Assembly (NCBI GenBank): GCA_031286615.1
Contig: JAITUA010000022.1
Location: 124,001-188,000, forward strand
DNA length: 64,000 nt
Direction of reading: 5' to 3'
DNA from: Chryseobacterium sp.
Lineage (GTDB): Bacteria > Bacteroidota > Bacteroidia > Flavobacteriales > Weeksellaceae
Below, in pieces: positions 46,010 to 54,536 of this stretch. The position numbers and the translations under genes were made by a program. Each line of letters starts with the position of its first letter. Within the stretch, counting starts at the first letter, position 1. The notes beneath the pieces are model-generated. The model made no database searches, was not told the DNA's origin, and was given only the letters and a program-made list of their open reading frames with translations.

Positions 46010-47743
46010 TTACAGCAGGCCTTTGATGTGTTTATAATTTGTCTTTACTGTTTCAAAAACTTCATTCATTTTACCACCAAGCATTAGTTGTGCCATAGAT
46101 TTGGTCATTCCCATGATTTGATCAAACTCAATTTTAGGAGGAAGAGCAAGAGCGTTGGGATTGGTAAAGATATTCAGAAGATAAGGACCGTTGTGATCTA
46201 AGCATTCTTTGATCGCGCTTTCCACTTCTTCCGGAAAGTGTACATTCTTACCTGGATATCCCATGGCATGGGCTACCATAGCAAAGTCTGGATTGATCAT
46301 ATCTGTTTCATTATCGGGCATTCCACCAACTTCCATTTCAAGCTTCACCATTCCCAGCGTTCTGTTGTTGAAAACAATCAGTTTTACAGGTAGTTTATAC
46401 TGAAAAATAGTCGCCATATCTCCCAACAGCATAGATAATCCCCCATCTCCGCACATGGCAATAACTTCTTTTTCGGGATGGGCTAAAGCGGCCCCGATTG
46501 CCATCGGCATAGCGTTGGCCATTGATCCATGATTAAAAGATCCAAGCATTTTCCTTTCTCCTGTTCCTGTGATAAACCGGGCTCCCCAAACACAGCACAT
46601 ACCGGTATCAACAGTAAAAATAGCATCTTTTTTGGCCAGTTTATCTAAAGTATGGGCCACATATTCCGGCTGGATGGCATTTTCTTTTCCAAAATCTTTT
46701 ACATATTCCAACTGATTTTCTTTTACTTTATCATAAAATGCCAGCTGCTCATTCAGAAAGTGAACATCTGTCTTTTCTTCTAGTAAAGGAAGTAATGCTT
46801 TTATTGTTTCTTTGATGTCTCCTGCAAAACCTAATTCCAGTTTTGCTCTTCTTCCCAATCTTTCCGGACTTTCATCTATCTGTACAATTTTATTTTTTAC
46901 CGGCATGAATTTCTGATACGGAAAGTCGGTTCCTAAAAGAAGAACCAGATCTGCTTCGTGCATTGCATGATACGCTGAAGGAAATCCCAGCAGCCCGGTA
47001 AGTCCCACTTCATTAGGGTTATTAGGCTGAATGGCCATTTTCCCACGGAAAGAATATCCTACAGGTGCTTTTAAAAGTTTAGACAATTCTATAACTTCTG
47101 CACTTGCTTCACCCGCTCCCACTCCGCAGTATAATGTTACTTTTTTGCTGTTATTTACCAATGCTGCCAATTGCTTCAATTCATCATCTGAAGGTCTTAT
47201 AACAGGATTGGTTTTAAAGATTTGAGTAGAAGTAGAACCTTCTTCTGCATCCAGTTCGGAAACGTCTCCCGGAAGTCCTATCACAGCAACTCCTTTCTTG
47301 GAAATTGCATGTTGAATGGCAGTCTGAACGGTTCTCTGCACTTGCTCCGGACGTGTAATCATTTGGTTATAGTAACTGCAGTCATCAAACAGTTTTATCG
47401 TATTAGTTTCCTGGAAGTAATCCATTCCCATTTCGTCACTGGGAATTGTAGAAGCAATCACCAGCATTGGAACATGAGACCTGTGCGCTTCATATACTCC
47501 ATTAATAAGGTGAACGTGTCCCGGGCCGCAACTTCCTGCACATACTGCCAAACCATCCAGTTCCGCCTCTGCAGCAGCTGCATAAGCTCCTACTTCTTCG
47601 TGCCTTACATGAATCCATTGGATGCTGCTTTTTTTGACTGCAATATTCAGATGATTGAGGCTGTCGCCGGTTACTGCATAAATTCTTTTCACATTGGCAT
47701 TTTCGAGCATTTCAACAATCTGCTCTGCAATATTTTTTGCCAT
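46010..47743 (-). CDS. poxB: thiamine pyrophosphate-dependent pyruvate oxidase / dehydrogenase (PoxB-like)
   Basis: 577 residues. The PoxB-type enzyme oxidatively decarboxylates pyruvate to acetate with TPP and FAD, passing electrons to quinone. The N-terminal PYR domain has the catalytic Glu in HVRHEEVGAYAAAAEAEL, and the C-terminal PP domain holds the TPP/magnesium motif CGDGGLSMLLGD ... FNNRTLGMVKLEMEVGG, closely resembling E. coli PoxB. Acetolactate synthase is less likely because residues next to the active site and the absence of a small subunit gene fit PoxB. It stands alone, with a -7 box upstream and a terminator downstream. Confidence 0.88.
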   Translation of the reverse strand: MAKNIAEQIVEMLENANVKRIYAVTGDSLNHLNIAVKKSSIQWIHVRHEEVGAYAAAAEAELDGLAVCAGSCGPGHVHLINGVYEAHRSHVPMLVIASTIPSDEMGMDYFQETNTIKLFDDCSYYNQMITRPEQVQRTVQTAIQHAISKKGVAVIGLPGDVSELDAEEGSTSTQIFKTNPVIRPSDDELKQLAALVNNSKKVTLYCGVGAGEASAEVIELSKLLKAPVGYSFRGKMAIQPNNPNEVGLTGLLGFPSAYHAMHEADLVLLLGTDFPYQKFMPVKNKIVQIDESPERLGRRAKLELGFAGDIKETIKALLPLLEEKTDVHFLNEQLAFYDKVKENQLEYVKDFGKENAIQPEYVAHTLDKLAKKDAIFTVDTGMCCVWGARFITGTGERKMLGSFNHGSMANAMPMAIGAALAHPEKEVIAMCGDGGLSMLLGDMATIFQYKLPVKLIVFNNRTLGMVKLEMEVGGMPDNETDMINPDFAMVAHAMGYPGKNVHFPEEVESAIKECLDHNGPYLLNIFTNPNALALPPKIEFDQIMGMTKSMAQLMLGGKMNEVFETVKTNYKHIKGLL

Positions 47744-47816
47744 AATTATTATGTTTTGGTATTATTTTTTGGTGAGGAACAGGGCCAGAGATGGATATCA
47801 GCAACCCTATGTCTAT

Positions 47817-47857
47817 CAAATTTAGCTAATAATTTTGAAACCTACACCGGGTTTCAA
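47817..47857 (-). promoter_or_regulatory. -7 box and upstream inverted repeat of the poxB-like gene
   Basis: TAAATTTG (47817-47824 on the minus strand) is a consensus -7 element. Just upstream is a perfect 8-bp inverted repeat TTGAAACC / GGTTTCAA with a 7-nt spacer, in the region where -33 would lie, so it could be an operator. Confidence 0.45.
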
Positions 47858-47960
47858 TGTTAAAACTTTGTAATTTAACTTTGACTTTTTAACTATTTAA
47901 ACCTCATCTGCTTTGAAAATCTAAGGTATAATCCATCAATAATAGCCAAACATATTAATC

Positions 47961-47996
47961 TCAAAACAAAAACAGCCACCCAAAAAGGCGGCTGTT
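47961..47996 (-). terminator. Rho-independent terminator of lysA
   Basis: Stem AACAGCC-CC / GG-GGCTGTT with one mismatch, 20 nt past the lysA stop, followed by a U-rich tail on the minus strand. Confidence 0.8.
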
Positions 47997-48015
47997 CATA
48001 TATTATCGTCTGAGT

Positions 48016-49218
48016 TTACATCACGACTTCTATCTGATTTCTCAGCAGGTCTTCAAACTCATCTCTTTTACGGATAAGGTGGGCTTTTCCATCCAGGAAT
48101 AACACTTCTGCAGGTTTTAATCTTGAGTTGAAGTTTGAACTCATTTCAAAACCATAAGCTCCTGCATTATGGAAGGCAAGAATATCTCCTTCTCTCACTT
48201 CGTTCAGTTTTCTATCCCATGCGAAAGTATCTGTTTCACAAATGTTTCCTACTACGGTATAAATTCTTTCTGCCCCTTTCGGATTGGATAGGTTTTCAAT
48301 CATGTGGTAAGAATCATAGAACATCGGACGGATAAGGTGGTTAAATCCGGAATTCACTCCTACAAAAACAGTAGCCGTTGTCTGCTTGATTACATTAGCT
48401 TTAACTAATAAATATCCGCTTTTTCCAACTAAGAATTTCCCCGGCTCAAACCATAATTCGAATTTCTTTCCTGTAGATTTTGAAAATTCAGAAATTACTT
48501 TTTCTACTTTTTTCCCTAATGTTCTTACATCAGTTTCTTCCTCACTATCCTGGTAAGGAATTTTGAAACCACTTCCCATATCCAGATATTTCAGATTCGG
48601 AAAATGTTCGGAAAGCTCTAACATGATTTCCAAAGCCTGAAGGAATACATCCGGATCTTTGATCTCACTTCCTGTATGCATATGAAGTCCTTCTACATTC
48701 AGATTTGTACTTTTCATCACTCTTTCGATGTGACGAACCTGGTGAATGGAAATACCGAATTTACTGTCAATATGCCCTGTTGAAATTTTATAGTTACCTC
48801 CGGCAAAAATATGCGGGTTGATTCTTACCAAAATAGGATATGAATTTCCGTATTTATTCCCGAACTGCTCAAGAATAGAAATGTTATCAATGTTTATATG
48901 AACTCCAAAAGTCATTGCTTCTTCTATTTCAGCAAGGTCAACACAATTGGGAGTAAATAATATCTTTTCTTTTGAAAATCCTGCCTTTAATCCAAGTTTA
49001 ACTTCATTAATGGATACACAATCCAAAGAAGCGCCCAGATTCTTGACATACTTAAGGATATTGATATTTGTCAACGCCTTCGCTGCGTAGAAGAACTTTG
49101 TATGTTTTAAAAAAGAAGATGTAAGTTTTTCGTATTGAACTTTGATGGATTCCGCATCATAAACGTACACCGGGGTGCCAAACTCATTGGCAATCTTTAA
49201 TAATTCTTTTGAATTCAT
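48016..49218 (-). CDS. lysA: diaminopimelate decarboxylase
   Basis: PLP enzyme making L-lysine from meso-diaminopimelate, the last step of lysine synthesis. 400 residues, of the fold-III alanine racemase-like family. The PLP lysine is in FFYAAKALTN near residue 47; HMHTGSEI, GSGFKIPY and the substrate-binding CETDTFAWDR and NAGAYGFEMSSNFNSR follow, all typical of LysA. The gene is preceded at 16 nt by a complete Rho-independent terminator, with no room for a promoter between; expression must therefore pass through that terminator (see the leader entries). Confidence 0.96.
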   Translation of the reverse strand: MNSKELLKIANEFGTPVYVYDAESIKVQYEKLTSSFLKHTKFFYAAKALTNINILKYVKNLGASLDCVSINEVKLGLKAGFSKEKILFTPNCVDLAEIEEAMTFGVHINIDNISILEQFGNKYGNSYPILVRINPHIFAGGNYKISTGHIDSKFGISIHQVRHIERVMKSTNLNVEGLHMHTGSEIKDPDVFLQALEIMLELSEHFPNLKYLDMGSGFKIPYQDSEEETDVRTLGKKVEKVISEFSKSTGKKFELWFEPGKFLVGKSGYLLVKANVIKQTTATVFVGVNSGFNHLIRPMFYDSYHMIENLSNPKGAERIYTVVGNICETDTFAWDRKLNEVREGDILAFHNAGAYGFEMSSNFNSRLKPAEVLFLDGKAHLIRKRDEFEDLLRNQIEVVM

Positions 49219-49233
49219 AATTTCATTTTAACA

Positions 49234-49268
49234 TAAAAAAAGGCAGATTCTTATAAAAAGAGTCTGCC
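49234..49268 (-). terminator. attenuator terminator in the lysA leader
   Basis: GGCAGACTCTT / AAGAATCTGCC, 10 of 11 bp paired, followed by seven U residues, ending 16 nt before the lysA ATG. The same left arm (ACTCTT, with GGCA and upstream ATGC) can instead pair with AAGAGT...GCAT just upstream, giving an alternative antiterminator. Confidence 0.85.
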
Positions 49269-49300
49269 GCATTGATTATTTTTTATGCAAGACAACTCTT
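49258..49300 (-). promoter_or_regulatory. candidate antiterminator of the lysA leader
   Basis: On the minus strand AAGAGTTGTCTTGCAT (starting directly after the leader-ORF stop) can pair with ATGCGGCAGACTCTT: AAGAGT with ACTCTT, GCAT with ATGC, and partial GU/GC pairing between. This pairing excludes the terminator hairpin. A ribosome at the leader stop codon would cover its first arm. Confidence 0.65.
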
Positions 49301-49372
49301 TTAAATATTCCAAACCTTAGAGAACCTTACAGCTCCCTTTTTTCCAGTTTTTATTTGTTTAAAATTTTGCAT
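49301..49372 (-). CDS. candidate leader peptide of lysA, 23 codons
   Basis: A short ORF between the -7 box and the attenuator. It begins MQNFKQIKTGKKG and ends FSKVWNI, with five Lys in 23 codons (positions 5, 8, 11, 12, 19). Its stop codon directly abuts the first arm of the candidate antiterminator, the geometry used by ribosome-mediated attenuators. There is no long lysine run, and Lys is common in AT-rich DNA, so the assignment is a hypothesis. Synthesis of the peptide is not proven by sequence. Confidence 0.55.
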   Translation of the reverse strand: MQNFKQIKTGKKGAVRFSKVWNI

Positions 49373-49391
49373 TGCTACTATTTATTTTTTG

Positions 49392-49399
49392 CAAAAATA
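49392..49399 (-). promoter_or_regulatory. -7 promoter element of the lysA leader transcript
   Basis: TATTTTTGCA on the minus strand, 20 nt upstream of the leader ORF; consensus TAnnTTTG, no clear TTG at -33. It is the only good -7 match between the exonuclease gene and lysA. Confidence 0.55.
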
Positions 49400-49480
49400 C
49401 TATTTATTTTTTTATTTTACGAAAATTGATTTGAAACACTCCTTCTTTCCGATAAAATAACTAAAGCTTAAATTTCTCTG

Positions 49481-50704
49481 TTATTTTGGCAACGGCAGCG
49501 TCTCAAAATCGCCTCGAAGCAGTGCCAGCTGTAATTCATTATTCAAATCTGTAGAAGATAACGGAAGATCAATTTTTAATTTAGCCAGCTTACTTAGAGT
49601 CTGAATCTGCGTAAACAGTTCATAAAAACCAAATGAAATTACTTTCCCGTTTTCGATGATTAAAAATAATTTTTCGCCCAATTTTCTTCCAGACCCAAGC
49701 CACAGCTCATTTCTTTTTCTGAATTCAATTTTCTGCTTCAATGCTGCATAATCATTAAACTCTTCCTGCAAACCAATAAACTGAACCGCTTTCGTCCCTT
49801 GGGTAAATGACCTGAATTTCAATCCCGGTTTTTCTGTTTTATTGAGTGTATTTTTTTCAACAACATATTTATTGTTCCTGAAATAAAGCCCGAAAGGCAA
49901 TACTTCTTTCTTTTTAATATTCTTGGAATTCAAAATCAGCTTTGCAATAATATCTGTTCCTGTAAGTTCAAAATTGATCTGCTCAACCCCTTTTTGAATA
50001 TTCTCCCATTTTTTCGATTTGGAATTAAAAACCTTTTTGGAAAACTTGTTGATATCCTGAACATAATCCGAGAAAATAATACGCCCTGCTTCATCCTGAA
50101 AATAAACAAAGCCCTTATCATTTGGAAGATCCTGAGTAAGCTCTTTGATTTTATTGATATAAGTTTTTGCATTAGACTCATCGTGCTGCTTCTGAATGAT
50201 CTCGTTTTCGGTATCTTTTGAAATCAGAAGTTTAAAAAGCTCCAGTGTAGCTCTTGCATCGCCCTCAGCCCTATGGTGGTTCGTCAAAGGAATTCCCAGT
50301 GATTTCACCAGTTTCCCCAGCGAGTAACTTACCTCATCAGGGATCAGTTTTTTCGCTAAAGGAATAGTATCTAAAGTATTGATTTTAAAGTCATAACCCA
50401 GCCTTTTGAAAGACTGACGAAGCATTCTGTAATCAAAATCAATATTATGGCCTACCAAGGTTGTATTTTGAGTAATTTCAATGACTCTTTTGGCAATTTC
50501 GTGAAATTTCGGAGCAGTTTTGACCATTTTGGGGGTAATACTGGTCAATTTCTGTACAAAAGGAGTGATATCTCCTTCAGGATTTACAAGGGATATAAAC
50601 TGGTCCGTAATTTTCTGACCATCATATCTGTAGATGGCAATATCTATAATGCATTCATTTCTATAACCTGCACCATTACTTTCTATATCTATAATTGAAT
50701 ACAT
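49481..50704 (-). CDS. DnaQ-like exonuclease fused to a degenerate GIY-YIG-like domain
   Basis: 407 residues. The N-terminal DEDDh 3'-5' exonuclease domain (about 1-165) has all acidic motifs: IIDIESNG, GHNIDFDYRML and HHRAEGDARATLELF. From about 195 a second part begins KGFVYFQDEAGRIIFSDYVQDINKFSKKVF, which aligns with the start of UvrC/Cho GIY-YIG domains (PGVYxFxDxxGxxxYVGKAxNLxxR) but lacks the tyrosines and arginine needed for cleavage. Such exonuclease-UvrC-like fusions occur in Bacteroidota. It is probably a DNA repair or processing nuclease and is monocistronic. Confidence 0.85.
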   Translation of the reverse strand: MYSIIDIESNGAGYRNECIIDIAIYRYDGQKITDQFISLVNPEGDITPFVQKLTSITPKMVKTAPKFHEIAKRVIEITQNTTLVGHNIDFDYRMLRQSFKRLGYDFKINTLDTIPLAKKLIPDEVSYSLGKLVKSLGIPLTNHHRAEGDARATLELFKLLISKDTENEIIQKQHDESNAKTYINKIKELTQDLPNDKGFVYFQDEAGRIIFSDYVQDINKFSKKVFNSKSKKWENIQKGVEQINFELTGTDIIAKLILNSKNIKKKEVLPFGLYFRNNKYVVEKNTLNKTEKPGLKFRSFTQGTKAVQFIGLQEEFNDYAALKQKIEFRKRNELWLGSGRKLGEKLFLIIENGKVISFGFYELFTQIQTLSKLAKLKIDLPLSSTDLNNELQLALLRGDFETLPLPK

Positions 50705-50864
50705 TCTAATGTGTGTTAACTGCTGTTTTATTATTCATATTTAAAACCCTGATTTATTCCCCAATAAAATCAGTTTTTATTTCTCACTGTTCAGTAAAGA
50801 TAACCTGCTAAAATAACAAAAAATATGTCAAAACCCAGCAAATCATCCTTTTTATCCCTTAAAG

Positions 50865-52391
50865 CTATCTTCTTCTGCCTCCTAAACCGAACATTCCGAG
50901 AATCGCTTTTGCTCCTTCTCTCATTAATGTATTGGTAAAAGTACGTCCGGCTTTGCTCTGTAATACCTGTTCAAACATTCCCGGTTCTTCTTTCACAGGT
51001 CTTGTTTTTTGTGCAGGAGTTGGATTTTGTGCCGCCTGCTCCATTCTGTTGGTTAGCATTTCGTAAGCAGATTCTCTGTCAACAGCCTCTTCGTATTTTG
51101 CAACAAGTGCTGATTTACCTGTCAGATCAGAGATTTCGGCTTCACTCAGAACATCCATTCTTGATTCCGGTGAGATCAGATAGGTATGTACTAATGGGGT
51201 CGGTATTCCTTTTTCATCCAGAGCCGTAACAAATGCTTCTCCAATTCCTAAATTCTGGATCAGGCTGGAAGCATTGTAGTATTCTGTGGTAGGATAGTTT
51301 TCAACGGCCTTGGAAATTTCTTTTTTATCTTTTGCCGTAAAACCTCTCAAAGCGTGCTGGATTTTTAACCCTAATTGAGAAAGCACATTTTCCGGAACAT
51401 CCCCCGGAATCTGGGTAATAAAATAGATTCCAACACCTTTGGAACGAATCAGTTTTACCATTGTTTCAATCTGTGAAAGAAGCGCTTTGGAAGCTTCGTC
51501 AAAAATCAGATGTGCTTCATCTATGAATAATACCAGTTTTGGTTTACCGCTATCTCCTTCTTCCGGAAATGTCATATAAATTTCCGCAAAAAGCGAAAGC
51601 ATAAACGTTGAAAAAAGCTGTGGTTTATTCTGAATATCTGATACTCTTAAAATATTGACCACTCCTTTTCCGTCTCTTGTTTCCAGCAAATCATGAACAT
51701 CAAAGCTTAATTCACCGAAAAATCCTGCCGCTCCCTGCTGCTCCAAAGCTACAATAGATCTTAAAATAGCTCCTAGAGATGCTGGTGCAATAGATCCGTA
51801 ATTCGCTGCAAGTTCAGCTTTTCCCTGTGCATTATCCGTCACATACTGCAGTACTTTCTTCAAATCATTAAGATCTATCAATGGAAGGCCTTTATCATCA
51901 CAGTATTTGAAGACAATAGACATAATACTTTGTTGAGTATCATTAAGCTCAAGGATTTTACTTAGTAAAACGGGTCCAAATTCTGTAACAGTAGCCCTCA
52001 ATTTTACACCCTCACCACCGGAAATACTCATCAATTCTACCGGAAAACTCTGTGGATTGTAAGGAAGCTGTGTTTTAGCATATCTTTCTTCAATGATAGG
52101 ATTCATCTGCCCTGCTTCTGCAATTCCTGAAAAATCACCTTTAATATCAAGAACCAAAGATGGAATTCCCGCATGGGAAAGCTGTTCTGCAAACACCTGC
52201 AATGTCTTTGTTTTACCGGTACCTGTGGCTCCGGCAATAAGACCATGACGGTTAATCGTTTTCAGGGGAATTGTTACGTTTACTTCGGTAACGACTTCTC
52301 CATCCAGCATTCCTTTTCCTAATATAATATGTTCTCCTTTTGGAGTGTATCTTGTATTTAGTTCTTCAATAAATTGTGTTTTGTCTGCCAT
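50865..52391 (-). CDS. HerA-like helicase / DUF853 family ATPase
   Basis: 508-residue P-loop ATPase of the HerA-FtsK superfamily. Walker A lies in HGLIAGATGTGKTKTLQ near residue 50, and Walker B in KLVLFIDEAHLIF near 290, with FITQIPGDVPENVLSQLG after it. This matches the bacterial DUF853 (YjgR) family. The C-terminus ends in a Gly/Arg tail GLGGRRR. No NurA nuclease is adjacent, so the canonical end-resection role of HerA is not supported; its substrate is unknown. Confidence 0.9.
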   Translation of the reverse strand: MADKTQFIEELNTRYTPKGEHIILGKGMLDGEVVTEVNVTIPLKTINRHGLIAGATGTGKTKTLQVFAEQLSHAGIPSLVLDIKGDFSGIAEAGQMNPIIEERYAKTQLPYNPQSFPVELMSISGGEGVKLRATVTEFGPVLLSKILELNDTQQSIMSIVFKYCDDKGLPLIDLNDLKKVLQYVTDNAQGKAELAANYGSIAPASLGAILRSIVALEQQGAAGFFGELSFDVHDLLETRDGKGVVNILRVSDIQNKPQLFSTFMLSLFAEIYMTFPEEGDSGKPKLVLFIDEAHLIFDEASKALLSQIETMVKLIRSKGVGIYFITQIPGDVPENVLSQLGLKIQHALRGFTAKDKKEISKAVENYPTTEYYNASSLIQNLGIGEAFVTALDEKGIPTPLVHTYLISPESRMDVLSEAEISDLTGKSALVAKYEEAVDRESAYEMLTNRMEQAAQNPTPAQKTRPVKEEPGMFEQVLQSKAGRTFTNTLMREGAKAILGMFGLGGRRR

Positions 52392-52732
52392 CTGATCGCT
52401 TTTTTAACTTATAAATATAAAATTTTTGGAGAATATTTAAAGATATTTTCCAATGAACTTATCTTTATTTCTTCGAAAAATAAATTTGTATCTGCATAAA
52501 CAAATTTCAAACCACATGTATTAATCTGTGAACAATAGGAGGTTTCTAAATAGAACATGATAAAAAACAGCATTTGCAAATTTATAAGTTGTAAGGCATT
52601 CTTTTTGCTGAAAAACACAATGGATTAAACATTCGTTTAACAAAGTATTGAAAGAAACTATCAATGGGATTTAACATTTCATTTAGAATTTATCTAATAC
52701 TTTGTATCTTTAACTCATTAAAAAAAGACCCA
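52392..52732. other. intergenic region between divergent herA-like and persulfide operon genes
   Basis: AT-rich. It contains a weak hairpin in the leader of the minus gene (52428-52451, GGAGAATAT / ATATTTTCC) and a perfect 10-bp inverted repeat close to the plus-strand operon. An ATACTTTG box at 52698-52705 is one position off the -7 consensus. A 23-codon ORF preceded by AGGAGGT (52557-52628) encodes no recognisable peptide. Confidence 0.5.
52640..52705. repeat. perfect 10-bp inverted repeat upstream of the persulfide operon
   Basis: ACAAAGTATT (52640-52649) and AATACTTTGT (52696-52705) are exact reverse complements 46 nt apart. The right arm coincides with the likely -7 region of the operon, so a dimeric repressor could bind both. 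Confidence 0.5.
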
Positions 52733-54142
52733 ATGAAAATTGAACAAATATATACGGGCTGTCTGGCTCAGGGTGCCTATTATATTGTATCAGAGAATGA
52801 AGCTGCCATTATAGATCCTTTAAGGGAAGTAAAACCTTACCTGGATCGTCTGGAAAAAGACAATGTCACTTTAAAATATATTTTTGAAACTCACTTTCAC
52901 GCTGATTTTGTATCAGGACATTTGGATTTAAGCAAAAAAACAGGTGCTCCGATTGTGTACGGACCTACTGCTGCTCCTGAATTTGAAGCTATTATTGCTG
53001 AAGACAATCAGATTTTTGAGATCGGAAAAGTAAAAATAAAGGTAATGCACACTCCAGGACACACAATGGAGAGCAGCACTTATCTTTTAATTGATGAAAA
53101 TGGTGTTGAAACGGCAATTTTCACTGGTGACACCCTGTTTTTAGGTGATGTCGGAAGACCGGACCTTGCACAGAAGGCAACTAATCTTACTCAGGAAGAC
53201 CTTGCAGGAATCCTGTATGAGAGTCTACAGAACAAAATTATGCCTCTGGATGACAGCATTACTGTTTATCCGGCTCATGGTGCGGGTTCTGCGTGCGGGA
53301 AGAATATGCAGAAAGAAACGGTGGATATTTTAGGAAACCAAAAGAAGACCAATTACGCGCTTAATCAACCGGATAAAGCATCTTTCATCAGAGAAGTTCT
53401 TGACGGTTTAACAGCTCCTCCGAAATATTTCGGAATGAATGTAGCATTAAACAAAGGTGGATATGAAAGTCTGGACGTTGTAATGAACAAAGGATTACAG
53501 CCTGTTGCACCGGAAGATTTTGAAGCTTTGGCTGAAGAAACCGGAGCGTTAATTTTAGATACAAGAGGAGCGGCGGACTTCCATAAAGGATTTGTTCCAA
53601 ACTCTATCAATATAGGATTGAAAGGAGATTTTGCCCCATGGGTAGGAAATCTTATCGTAGATGTAAAACATCCTTTATTACTGGTAACAGATGAAGGAAC
53701 TGAGGAAGAAGTAATTACCAGACTAAGCAGAGTTGGTTTTGATAATGTAGTAGGATATCTGAAAGGAAGTTTTGAAGGCTGGAAAAATGCAGGCAAAGAA
53801 ACCGATGAGATCAAGAGAATTACCCCGGCTGAATTTGCTGAACAGTTTACAGAAGATGCAAAAGTAATTGATGTAAGAAAGCTGACTGAATATTCTGCAG
53901 AACACATTGATAATGCGTACAACAAGCCATTAGATGCAATTAGTGATTGGGCTCGCACGATTGATGATTCGGAACATTTCTTTCTTCACTGTGCAGGCGG
54001 ATATAGAAGCATGATCGCAGCAAGCATACTTAACTCACACGGAATCAGGAATTTTACTGAAATAGAAGGTGGTTTTAATGGTATCAAAAAGACGGAAAAA
54101 TTCCCGACTACAGATTTTGTATGCCAATCCAAAACATCATAA
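52733..54142 (+). CDS. MBL-fold persulfide dioxygenase-like protein with two rhodanese domains
   Basis: 469 residues. The N-terminal metallo-beta-lactamase domain (about 1-240) resembles ETHE1 persulfide dioxygenase: THFHADFVSGH, HTPGHTMES, FTGDTLFLGDVGRPDL and PAHGAGSACG. It is followed by two rhodanese domains; the first (about 275-360) lacks a Cys at the active loop (LLVTDEGTEEE) and the second has it (FFLHCAGGYRSM near 420). The frame is open 23 codons upstream, but the ATG before KIEQIYTGCLAQG is the conserved start. It likely oxidises persulfides and moves sulfane sulfur; it heads an operon with a rhodanese lipoprotein and a thioredoxin. Confidence 0.92.
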   Translation: MKIEQIYTGCLAQGAYYIVSENEAAIIDPLREVKPYLDRLEKDNVTLKYIFETHFHADFVSGHLDLSKKTGAPIVYGPTAAPEFEAIIAEDNQIFEIGKVKIKVMHTPGHTMESSTYLLIDENGVETAIFTGDTLFLGDVGRPDLAQKATNLTQEDLAGILYESLQNKIMPLDDSITVYPAHGAGSACGKNMQKETVDILGNQKKTNYALNQPDKASFIREVLDGLTAPPKYFGMNVALNKGGYESLDVVMNKGLQPVAPEDFEALAEETGALILDTRGAADFHKGFVPNSINIGLKGDFAPWVGNLIVDVKHPLLLVTDEGTEEEVITRLSRVGFDNVVGYLKGSFEGWKNAGKETDEIKRITPAEFAEQFTEDAKVIDVRKLTEYSAEHIDNAYNKPLDAISDWARTIDDSEHFFLHCAGGYRSMIAASILNSHGIRNFTEIEGGFNGIKKTEKFPTTDFVCQSKTS

Positions 54143-54146
54143 GATC

Positions 54147-54524
54147 ATGAAAATTAAGTTTTGGGGACTTTTTCTAATAGTAATTATTACGCTAAGTTCC
54201 TGTAAAACAAATCACACAGCTGTCATCCCCCAAGCTAACATCAAAGAAGTAGTTAACAGCTCTGGTGTAACTTTGGTAGATGTCAGAATTCCAGAACAGT
54301 ATACTGCAGGAACGGCAAAAAATGCCATCAACATTCCATTAGCAGATATTCAAAACAACATAGAAACCCTGAAGGGCAAAAAAGTTGTTGTGTTCTGCAA
54401 TAAAGGAGTTCAGGCAGATCAGGCTATGGAAATCCTGAAGAAAAATGGAGTGGAAGCCTATGATGGCACAAGCTGGAAGAATGTAAAAGCTATCCAGGAC
54501 GAAACAACCAAAAAAGCAAACTAA
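54147..54524 (+). CDS. rhodanese-like lipoprotein
   Basis: 125 residues. It begins with a lipoprotein signal peptide (MKIKFWGLFLIVIITLSSC), so it is anchored in the periplasm. The rhodanese domain has LVDVRIPEQYTAGTAKNAINIPL and the active-site loop VVFCNKGVQADQA with a catalytic Cys. The frame extends 26 codons into the preceding gene; the ATG 4 nt after that gene's stop was chosen. Together with the cytosolic MBL-rhodanese and thioredoxin it suggests sulfane-sulfur transfer across compartments, which is inference. Confidence 0.9.
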   Translation: MKIKFWGLFLIVIITLSSCKTNHTAVIPQANIKEVVNSSGVTLVDVRIPEQYTAGTAKNAINIPLADIQNNIETLKGKKVVVFCNKGVQADQAMEILKKNGVEAYDGTSWKNVKAIQDETTKKAN

Positions 54525-54536
54525 TAAAACCAAACT

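Noticed and set aside
49219-49399. lysine riboswitch (L-box) upstream of lysA
   Set aside because: The leader is too short for the five-stem lysine aptamer and none of its conserved core words was found; the leader-ORF attenuator explains the elements better.
52557-52628. 23-codon ORF preceded by AGGAGGT in the gap before the persulfide operon
   Set aside because: Bacteroidota make little use of Shine-Dalgarno sites, the spacing is long, and no conserved feature supports translation; it also lacks a linked attenuator hairpin.
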